From Candidatus Obscuribacter phosphatis (GTDB taxonomy: Bacteria; Cyanobacteriota; Vampirovibrionia; Obscuribacterales; Obscuribacteraceae), in assembly GCA_001899315.1 (NCBI GenBank), contig MOYA01000002.1, forward strand, positions 619,848 through 683,847: a stretch of 64,000 bases of DNA. The letters run 5' to 3'. The translations under genes were made by a program, and so were the position numbers. This document shows positions 8,787 through 15,424 of this stretch, piece after piece. The notes under the pieces were generated by a model. That model saw nothing but the letters and a program-made list of their open reading frames with translations. It was not told where the DNA came from and ran no database searches. Within the stretch, counting starts at the first letter, position 1, and every line of letters starts with the position of its first letter.

Positions 8787-10183
8787 CGGTCATAGATTTG
8801 GACGAAAAAGAGAAGGCTGTTTCCAGCTATCGGTCTTTCACCATGGTCAAATCGACGATGAGCGGTATGTTCATTGCCGTCACTTTGATTGTTGTTTTGG
8901 TGGTGCTTATCTTGGCCTTGGCTTTTGTGCCCTGGCAGCAGTCTGTTTCGGCTTCGGGGCGGGTAATTATTTTTTCACCCATGCATCGCCCTCAAAATAT
9001 TGAGGCTCAGATTCCAGCCCGATTGCACGCCTGGCATGTGCGTGATGGTGAAACCGTAGAAGCTGGGCAGCTCGTAGCTGAGCTTTCTGATTTAGATCCC
9101 AAATTTTTGGATGTCAATCAAGCTGGTCGCATTAAATCGCAGATAAAAGCTCTGCAGTCTCGAAGAGAAGCGGCTCAGTCGCGCTATAAAGCCATGGGTG
9201 AGCAGCTTGAAAGTCTGCGCCGGTCGCAGGGGGCGGCTGTGCCCTCGGCTCAGGAAAGAGCCAGTCAGGCCAAAGATCGTATTTGGGCGGCGGAACAAGC
9301 GCGCGATGCGGCTAAGCAAAACTTGGTCACGGCCAAGCTTAATTTAGAGCGGATGAAAGCCCTGCACGATAAGGGGTTGCGCTCCCGGCGCGATCTTGAA
9401 CTGGGGGTTCTGGATGAAACTAGGGCGGCCACCGAATATGAGCGAGCCGCCGCCCAGCTGCAGATCGCTAAAAGAGATCAGACCTTGGCTATATACGACC
9501 AAGCCAAGATATTGGCTGATACCGATGCCGGTTTGAGCAATATAATGGCGGCTATGGCTTCGGTAAAAGAAACAATTGAAAGCACTAATTCAGATATATT
9601 GAAGCTGGAAGTCGATTTGCAGAACGTGCAGCATAGGCATGCGCAAAGAAGAGTTTTGGCGCCATGCAAGGGGCGGATTGTCAAGTTAATGACTGTGGGT
9701 GCTGGTGAAACTGTGGATAGTGGTGCTGTTCTAGCTGTAATTGCCCCTGATACTGAAGATCTGGCTGCCGAGCTGGTGGTCAGTGACAATGACGCCCCCC
9801 TTGTTTCGGTCGGGCGTCCGGTGCGTCTGCAATTTGCCGGTTGGCCGGCTTTGCAGTTTGCCGGTTGGCCGTCAATTGCGGTTGGTACTTTTGGTGGTAA
9901 AGTGGCAGTTATTGACGCCAGTGATGATGGACGATGTCAGTTTCGGGTTATCGTCAAACCCGATGAAGAAGCTATTGCCGCCGGGCGAGACGAGCCCTGG
10001 CCTTCCACCCGTTTTCTTCGTCCCGGTGCCGAAGCCAGTGGTTGGATCATGCTTGATACAGTGCCGCTTGGCTTTGAGTTATGGCGTCAGTTCAATGCTT
10101 TCCCGCCAACGGTCAAACCTGAAGAATTGGGATTGCATAAGCAGGATGGAAGTAAGTCTGAAGTGCAGCGGAAGTCGAAGTAA
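8783..10183 (+). CDS. HlyD-family periplasmic adaptor
   Basis: This membrane-fusion protein would link the upstream ABC exporter to the outer-membrane channel. A cytoplasmic tail is followed by one transmembrane helix (about residues 30-55), a split lipoyl/barrel-sandwich domain (about 60-110 and 285-330), and a long Ala/Gln/Glu-rich coiled-coil hairpin (about 110-280). A beta-barrel region holds the doubled LQFAGWP motif (codons at 9827-9874). I recall that tandem motif as conserved in this HlyD subgroup, so it is probably not a recent duplication. Start and stop overlap or nearly abut the neighbouring genes, which indicates one transcript. Confidence 0.9.
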   Translation: MTVIDLDEKEKAVSSYRSFTMVKSTMSGMFIAVTLIVVLVVLILALAFVPWQQSVSASGRVIIFSPMHRPQNIEAQIPARLHAWHVRDGETVEAGQLVAELSDLDPKFLDVNQAGRIKSQIKALQSRREAAQSRYKAMGEQLESLRRSQGAAVPSAQERASQAKDRIWAAEQARDAAKQNLVTAKLNLERMKALHDKGLRSRRDLELGVLDETRAATEYERAAAQLQIAKRDQTLAIYDQAKILADTDAGLSNIMAAMASVKETIESTNSDILKLEVDLQNVQHRHAQRRVLAPCKGRIVKLMTVGAGETVDSGAVLAVIAPDTEDLAAELVVSDNDAPLVSVGRPVRLQFAGWPALQFAGWPSIAVGTFGGKVAVIDASDDGRCQFRVIVKPDEEAIAAGRDEPWPSTRFLRPGAEASGWIMLDTVPLGFELWRQFNAFPPTVKPEELGLHKQDGSKSEVQRKSK

Positions 10184-10188
10184 GATCG

Positions 10189-11679
10189 ATGGATAGAGTT
10201 GGTGTTTTCTCCATTCTGCTCATAGTGGCGCTGTTTTCACCTGAAGCTGCGGCCTTTGCCCAGGGGAAGGATGCAAGCACGGATGGAACGCCTCTGCGTC
10301 CTCCCTTATCGCTGTCCCCCTTGAGTCTTACTGCCGAGAAAACTCAAGATCTCGGCTTGGATTTTCAAAAGTTTATCGACAGAGTCGACAGAAACTATCC
10401 TAAATTGATTGGAGCTGTAGCGGAAAAGAAGATTGCTTCTGCTAAGCGCCTGGAGAAGACTGGTGCTTTTGACCCGGTTTTGACTTCGGTTAATGAATTT
10501 CTCAGAGTGCAAGATACTTTTGAGCCTGGTAAGGCTAAAAATGCAGTGCATAACGAGAGTCGCATCGATCTGCTCACCCGCTCGGGCATCAAGGTTTTCA
10601 CCGGCATGCGTTTAAATCCCAACGACACTAAGACGCCTTTTGTACCCAGTGGTAAGGCCGGCGAATATTTTGGCGGTGTGGCTGTGCCTTTGGCTCGTGG
10701 CTTGATGATTAACGAAAAGGCCGCTATGGAGAAGCAAGCCAAACTCGGCGAACCTTTAGCCGAGCAGCTCTTTGGTTTGACCAGGCTGGAGGTTTTGCTC
10801 AAGGCGGCGGCTTCTTACTATGAATGTATGGGGGCAAGGGCGCGCCTGGCGGTGGCAAATGACCTGCTTAGTCTGGCAGTGGCGCGCACCGAGCAAATCA
10901 AAGAACGAGTGGTGAGCGGTGATTCTCCTGCTTTAGAGATCAAGGAAGCCGAGCAAGAAATACAGAGACGGCAGTCGATATTTGTTAAGGCCCAGCGCGA
11001 ATTTCAGAAAGCTGCCTATTCGCTTTCGGTTTTTCTTTGGAGCGATGCCGGCACCCCTGGTGGTGTGCCCCGTCTGGAAGAAGTACCGTCTCTTTCGCCC
11101 GAACCCATACTCTTGTCTGATGAGATCTGGAAGCGAGGCAGGCAGGAAGCACTGGATAAGCGGCCGGAGTTAAAGCGCATTGAGCTTGAGCGCAAACAAG
11201 TGCAGATCGAGTTGAAACTAGCAAAGAATATGATTTTGCCTGCAATAGACGCCTATGTCTCGCAGGGTGCCGATACCGGTCCTCAGGGCATTGGTTATGT
11301 CATTCGCGGCGGTGTTGCTGTTTCAGCGCCGCTCAGGCAGCGCACCGCTCGTGGTCAAGCCCAGGCGGCTAGCCTCAAGCTTGAGAAATTAGACCAAGAA
11401 GAGAAAGCCGAAAGGCTGCGTATTCAAACTGAAGTGGATGATACGGTCTCGGCTATAAATACTTCATATGAGAGATATGTAGCCAACCTGGAAGAGGTTC
11501 GCAAAGCCCGAGACGTAGAAGAGGGCGAGCGCATGCGTTATGCTGCCGGTGACGGTACTCTCTTTTTGGTTAACCAGAGGGAACGAGCTACAGCGGAAGC
11601 TCGTATGCGCCTGGCGGAAGTGCATACTGAATATTTGCAGGCGATGGCGGCCTTCCGGGCAGTCACTTGCCGTCTTTGA
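10189..11679 (+). CDS. TolC-family outer-membrane efflux protein
   Basis: This is the outer-membrane channel completing the tripartite exporter. A signal peptide of about 25 residues precedes two related halves of amphipathic, coiled-coil alpha helices rich in Ala, Glu, Lys and Arg, as expected for the OEP fold, with short stretches such as GVAVPL and GVAVSAPL in the predicted barrel strands. At 496 residues the length is normal for TolC. The gene begins five bases after the HlyD stop codon and ends the operon. Its clear presence supports a two-membrane envelope. Confidence 0.9.
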   Translation: MDRVGVFSILLIVALFSPEAAAFAQGKDASTDGTPLRPPLSLSPLSLTAEKTQDLGLDFQKFIDRVDRNYPKLIGAVAEKKIASAKRLEKTGAFDPVLTSVNEFLRVQDTFEPGKAKNAVHNESRIDLLTRSGIKVFTGMRLNPNDTKTPFVPSGKAGEYFGGVAVPLARGLMINEKAAMEKQAKLGEPLAEQLFGLTRLEVLLKAAASYYECMGARARLAVANDLLSLAVARTEQIKERVVSGDSPALEIKEAEQEIQRRQSIFVKAQREFQKAAYSLSVFLWSDAGTPGGVPRLEEVPSLSPEPILLSDEIWKRGRQEALDKRPELKRIELERKQVQIELKLAKNMILPAIDAYVSQGADTGPQGIGYVIRGGVAVSAPLRQRTARGQAQAASLKLEKLDQEEKAERLRIQTEVDDTVSAINTSYERYVANLEEVRKARDVEEGERMRYAAGDGTLFLVNQRERATAEARMRLAEVHTEYLQAMAAFRAVTCRL

Positions 11680-11838
11680 AAATCTTACTTCTAATATAGA
11701 GATATGCTAATATGTGAAAGTGTGATGAAAGAATGATCGGGTTTCTTTGTTGTCTTTTGGGGTCTGTTATCGATAGAGTGCCCCTATCAACTTCTGCATC
11801 AATACAATTGCCATGATAAATCTCAAACAGGGGGCTTT

Positions 11839-12345
11839 ATGCCTTATAGAGCTGTAGTAAGCGGTGAATTAGCTAGGCTGTTTTCGGTTTTGTCCCATGC
11901 TACCCGCATTAGAATCATTGAAGAATTACAAAAAGAAGACCTGACTGTCGGCACTTTGAAAGAAATTCTAGGCATCACCCATGCGGCGGTATCGCAGCAG
12001 CTCTCGGTTTTGAGAAGCCATCACCTGGTCAGTGAGAAAAGACAGGGCAGAAATGTTTTTTATCATCTAAGAAAGCCTGATCTGGCTAAATGGATCATGG
12101 ACGGTGTGAAATTTATCTTGCCCGACACAAATGAAGTGCAGACAATGGTTTCGGCTATAGAAAGCGCTCGCAGTGCTTGGAACCAAGAGCAGCCCGAAGA
12201 AGCTAAGTCTCGCTCCAAGTCGAGCGGCAAAACTGCCTCCGCAAATCTAAAGGCTGTGGCAAAACCCAGCTCTAAATCAAACGGCAAGGCTGCCGGTGCT
12301 AAGGCTTCTGCGCCAGCAACTCGCAATGGCTCTCGCTCTAGATAG
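11839..12345 (+). CDS. ArsR-family transcriptional regulator with basic tail
   Basis: A winged helix-turn-helix of the ArsR/SmtB type spans residues 5-100: the dimer helix LARLFSVLSHATRIRIIEEL, the recognition region THAAVSQQLSVLRSH, and the wing EKRQGRNVFYHL. The metal-binding ELCVCDL motif of classical ArsR is absent (no Cys there), so it probably senses something other than metal or responds to redox or partners. The last ~50 residues are Lys/Ser/Ala-rich, unstructured and basic, which is unusual for the family and may add nonspecific DNA affinity. It runs convergently into a second ArsR gene with an eight-base overlap. A ribosome site AGGGGG lies before the ATG. Confidence 0.88.
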   Translation: MPYRAVVSGELARLFSVLSHATRIRIIEELQKEDLTVGTLKEILGITHAAVSQQLSVLRSHHLVSEKRQGRNVFYHLRKPDLAKWIMDGVKFILPDTNEVQTMVSAIESARSAWNQEQPEEAKSRSKSSGKTASANLKAVAKPSSKSNGKAAGAKASAPATRNGSRSR

Positions 12346-12739
12346 CTCCAGCCTTTTTATCTCTGCCGTTATTCTTGATCTTAGCTTTGCCGTCCGACCA
12401 TTTTTCCATTGTGGTTTGAGCCGCTCTCAGCAATAGTTTAGAGTCGCTGTCGTCCGGCACAATAAAGGGAATGGCTTCGGCTAGCCATTCTGATATTTGT
12501 TGATTGGTGAGGCGGTAGAAGACATGGCGCCCCTCTCTTGTCTCTTTGATGATGCCCTGGGCGCGCATGATGGAAAGGTGCTGCGAGACGCCCGAATGTG
12601 AAATACCGATTACTTCTTGCAGTGAGTTGACGCAGAGTGGACCGTTGCGCAGTTCGGTCAAGATACGAATGCGGGCGGGGTGTGAAAGCACTGAAAAGAG
12701 CTTGGCTAGGTGCTGAGCTATTAGAATTCGATGAGGCAT
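12338..12739 (-). CDS. ArsR-family transcriptional regulator
   Basis: This 133-residue winged-helix regulator is clearly paralogous to the convergent neighbour (shared LAKLFSVLSHPARIRIL and SHSGVSQHLS). A single cysteine (GPLCVNSL) lies near the position where metal-sensing ArsR proteins have their ligand pair, so metal sensing is not supported. The C-terminus is Lys-rich but short. Its 5' side faces the dab operon across 285 bases, so the shared intergenic region is its likely operator site. Control of the dab operon is inferred from position and the inverted repeats there. Confidence 0.88.
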   Translation of the reverse strand: MPHRILIAQHLAKLFSVLSHPARIRILTELRNGPLCVNSLQEVIGISHSGVSQHLSIMRAQGIIKETREGRHVFYRLTNQQISEWLAEAIPFIVPDDSDSKLLLRAAQTTMEKWSDGKAKIKNNGRDKKAGAI

Positions 12740-12797
12740 AGTCTTACTACCTGTTATGAATGCTTTTGCTTTGGAAGGCTAAATTTTTGAGAATTGC

Positions 12798-12831
12798 TTG
12801 CAAATGTAGAGATTTGCAAATATCTGCAAAT
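12798..12831. promoter_or_regulatory. Clustered TGCAAAT repeats before the minus-strand arsR
   Basis: Three copies of TGCAAAT lie within 34 bases (12799, 12815, 12825), and the middle one is part of the perfect palindrome ATTTGCAAAT (12812-12821). A related GCAAATG lies at 12923. The cluster is 60-90 bases upstream of the minus-strand ArsR start and may be its autoregulatory site. This is inferred from position only. Confidence 0.4.
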
Positions 12832-12910
12832 GTAATAAGTATGATGTTAACATGGCGCCTGCCTTAGGCCAAGGGCTTCTTCTGTAAATCAATAAAATAG
12901 CCGCTTCTAT

Positions 12911-12938
12911 TTGACAGTGCGGGCAAATGTAATATACT
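12911..12938 (+). promoter_or_regulatory. Promoter of the dab operon
   Basis: A perfect -35 hexamer TTGACA is followed after 16 bases by TATACT, a near-consensus sigma-70 promoter reading toward the Mur-like/dabB/dabA genes. Transcription would begin near 12945, giving a leader of about 80 bases. The inverted repeat at 12952-12970 lies just downstream of the expected start, where a bound repressor would block initiation or early elongation. Confidence 0.7.
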
Positions 12939-12951
12939 TGCAGATATATAA

Positions 12952-12970
12952 GTTTTGAAATATTCAAAAC
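12952..12970. promoter_or_regulatory. Inverted-repeat operator of the dab operon
   Basis: GTTTTGAA is followed by three bases and its exact reverse complement TTCAAAAC, an 8-3-8 dyad. It sits about 7-25 bases downstream of the predicted transcription start. It contains the 9-mer ATATTCAAA also found in the inverted repeat before the carbonic anhydrase gene. The adjacent ArsR regulators are the obvious candidate binders. Confidence 0.55.
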
Positions 12971-13024
12971 AATGCAAATAACATTCTTGGCTCAAGGGAG
13001 CCGAGACGCGCAGGAGGGTGGTAC

Positions 13025-13921
13025 ATGGTTGCGAAATTCAGCCTCGATGATGTTTGTCTGTCTGCCGGAGGCGTACTTATTCAGGGCGAACGCCCTGAGG
13101 GCAAGGGTGCCATTGTCTATTCTCTTGAAAAGATTCGCCCTGGAGATTGGTTTATAGCCTTTTCCGATTCTATAAAGGATGGGCATGATGAGTTGAAAGA
13201 GGCCAGCGAAAGAGGTGCTTGCGGGGCTATTGTCAAAAGGCGCAGTCGTTACGCCTATGCTCCCCAGGGTTTCCCTCTGGTGGCTGTATCTGATACCAGA
13301 ACTGCTTATTTCGATCTGATAGGCAGTTACTGCAAGTGGGTCAAACCAAGAGTTATTGGTGTCACCGGAACAAGCGGTCGACGCAGTGCCATATTTTTGA
13401 TGGCTCATCTATTGCGTGAGAAATACTCGGTACATGTTTCTCTGGTGCAAGGTTTGAATTGGATGGGCTGCGCTGAATCTATATTAGAGATGCCCGAGAA
13501 AAGTGAAGTGCTCATTTTTGAAGCACAGGCTATTGAAAGAGGTGAGATCGCCCAAATTGGCGGTGCTCTCGAACCGGAAATCGCTGTAATCACCGAATGC
13601 CGTCACCCTCTTTCTTCTGCCTCTAGAGACCGCGCCATGGCTGAGCTTTATTGCGAAATTCTTGAAACCCTCTCTCTTGAAGACAAGGCTAGAGCCGTCA
13701 TTTTTGATGATTCTAGTGCGGCAAGAGAGCGTGCTAGAGAGATTTTGAGCCCTGAGCATCTGATCTTGCATTCTCAAAGCAACACTGAAGACTTAGATGC
13801 CTCGCTGACCGAGTCGGAGATCTGGTCGGCGGTTCAGGTCGCTCAATTGCTGGGGCTTGAGGAAAACATCATCAAGGAAGTGCTTGCCGAGCTGTGTTCT
13901 GAAGAGCAAGTCAACGCTTGA
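13025..13921 (+). CDS. Degenerate Mur-ligase-like protein (MurF-like), probably inactive
   Basis: The 298-residue protein resembles the N-terminal and part of the central domain of Mur ligases. A MurF-like first domain (residues 1-105) is followed by a P-loop region reading GVTGTSGRRS (112-121). In Mur ligases this is GxTGTxGKTT, so the ATP-binding Lys is Arg119 and the next Thr is Arg120. The C-terminal amino-acid-binding domain is missing, since Mur ligases are about 450 residues. ATP-dependent ligation is therefore unlikely and a binding or structural role is possible. The gene is first in the dab operon, with an AGGAGGG ribosome site. It may instead be a decaying paralogue; the intact frame and good start argue against simple decay. 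Confidence 0.6.
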   Translation: MVAKFSLDDVCLSAGGVLIQGERPEGKGAIVYSLEKIRPGDWFIAFSDSIKDGHDELKEASERGACGAIVKRRSRYAYAPQGFPLVAVSDTRTAYFDLIGSYCKWVKPRVIGVTGTSGRRSAIFLMAHLLREKYSVHVSLVQGLNWMGCAESILEMPEKSEVLIFEAQAIERGEIAQIGGALEPEIAVITECRHPLSSASRDRAMAELYCEILETLSLEDKARAVIFDDSSAARERAREILSPEHLILHSQSNTEDLDASLTESEIWSAVQVAQLLGLEENIIKEVLAELCSEEQVNA

Positions 13922-13966
13922 TTTGATTTAAATTCAAGTGCAATCTAATGGAGAACCATCAAAGTT

Positions 13967-15391
13967 ATGTTCGAGTTTTCGCTCTTTTCTCTCACTTTGC
14001 TGAGCGTTCTGCTTTCGTTCGTCGGCAACGAGAATAATCGTTTGCGAGCATTGATCGCTGGTCAAGCAGCGGCTTTCTTTTCTAGTATCGGTCTTGCTGT
14101 TACGGTCTTCACCGGTCTGGCTCAGTCTCAGTCTGGTCTGCCTGGTCTGGTTATGGTCGACAGTGCTTCGGCAATGGTATCGGTATTGGTATCATTCATC
14201 GGGCTTATCACCCTGGTCTTCAGTGAGCGCTATATGCTTGGTGAGAAGAGTCGTCTCTCTTTTTGTCGACTCTTGGTGCTCATGGCCCTTACCGCTCAGC
14301 TGACCGCTCTATCTAATCATATGATTTTGAGCTTGCTTGCTTATGGTGCCATCAGCGTACTTCTCTATCTCTTTATGAATTTAAGAGCGGAATCAAGAAA
14401 ACTCGCCGTCTCGGTGCTCAAGTATCATTTGCTGGCTGACTTCTTCTTAGCCTTTGCTTTCGCAACTTTATACTTCGACGGAGGTCCGCTTCATTTCAGC
14501 CGACTGAAAGACTTTCACGTCAATAGTTCCTTGTTCAATCTCGGCGCTTATCTGCTTGTTCTTTCGCTATGTATCAAGTCGGCTCTCTTTCCCTTTCACC
14601 GCTGGCTGCTCAATACTCTCAACTGTCCCACCCCGCTGTCCGGTTTGATGCATGCCGGTGTGGTGAATATAGCCGGGGTGATGGCTTGCAAAGTCTACCC
14701 CGCCTTGCAGCTTGTGCCCGGCAGTCTCTATGTTTGGGGCGCTCTGGCTCTGGTCTCTGCCATGGTGGGTACGCTCACCATGTCCACTCAGTTTGATGTG
14801 AAGCGCAAGCTGGTTTATTCCACCGTCGGTCAGATGGGTTTCATGTCTTTGCAATGCGCCTGCGGACTCGTTCCGGCGGCAGTCTTCCACCTCATCGCCC
14901 ATGGTCTCTTTAAATGTCATATGTTCTTGCAATCGGGTAGCTCGGTTAACGAAGGTCTGATCAAGAAAGAGTTTGCCGCCATCAAAAAAGACGATGCTGC
15001 TTTGAGCCCTCTTGCTGTCAGTCTGGTCTTTGTCACTTTGGCTTTTGTCATATTCTATGCCTTCGGTACCCAGGCTGTGGCAAGCACTCTCGCTCTTGCG
15101 GCCAGTGTGCCCATTCTTCTCACTATGCCTGCCTTCAGCCGGGTGTCGGCTCCGGTAGCTCTCGCTTTGGCTGCGGCCACGGCTCTGCTTGTCTTTACTT
15201 CGGTCAGTCTGGCTGTCAGTTTTGAGCATGCTCTCAGCATGGTTTCCTTCTCATCTCCGGCATTCTGGCTCTTGCCGCTTGCTTTCGTTTTCTTCCTTGT
15301 TTTTCATTTCTTGGTCAATACGGCTGGAAAAGGCAAAAACCGCCTGGCCGACTGGCTCTATGTACAGGCTCTTTCTGGTTTTTACGTCTAA
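13967..15391 (+). CDS. dabB: DabB-type proton-conducting membrane subunit (NuoL-like)
   Basis: This polytopic membrane protein belongs to the NuoL/MrpA antiporter-like family. It has about 12-13 hydrophobic segments and the family core KSALFPFHRWLL followed by PTPLSGLMHAG. Next to a DUF2309 gene, this family member is DabB, which lets protons or cations through to energise conversion of CO2 to bicarbonate by DabA. The order dabB-dabA and the 33-base gap match known DAB operons. At 474 residues it is shorter than NuoL (~600), as expected for DabB. A part of respiratory complex I is unlikely because no other nuo gene is present. Confidence 0.85.
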   Translation: MFEFSLFSLTLLSVLLSFVGNENNRLRALIAGQAAAFFSSIGLAVTVFTGLAQSQSGLPGLVMVDSASAMVSVLVSFIGLITLVFSERYMLGEKSRLSFCRLLVLMALTAQLTALSNHMILSLLAYGAISVLLYLFMNLRAESRKLAVSVLKYHLLADFFLAFAFATLYFDGGPLHFSRLKDFHVNSSLFNLGAYLLVLSLCIKSALFPFHRWLLNTLNCPTPLSGLMHAGVVNIAGVMACKVYPALQLVPGSLYVWGALALVSAMVGTLTMSTQFDVKRKLVYSTVGQMGFMSLQCACGLVPAAVFHLIAHGLFKCHMFLQSGSSVNEGLIKKEFAAIKKDDAALSPLAVSLVFVTLAFVIFYAFGTQAVASTLALAASVPILLTMPAFSRVSAPVALALAAATALLVFTSVSLAVSFEHALSMVSFSSPAFWLLPLAFVFFLVFHFLVNTAGKGKNRLADWLYVQALSGFYV

Positions 15392-15424
15392 TCAGCTCAA
15401 CTCAGCTCAATTGAAGGGATAGTC

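Noticed and set aside
9827..9874. Apparent 24-bp tandem duplication in the HlyD gene (LQFAGWPA/LQFAGWPS)
   Set aside because: I recall the doubled motif as a conserved trait of this HlyD subgroup, and the copies differ at several silent positions, so recent duplication is unlikely.
14567..15229. Long minus-strand frame inside dabB
   Set aside because: It is the complement of a membrane-protein gene and encodes a Gln/His/Ser-rich sequence typical of antisense shadows.
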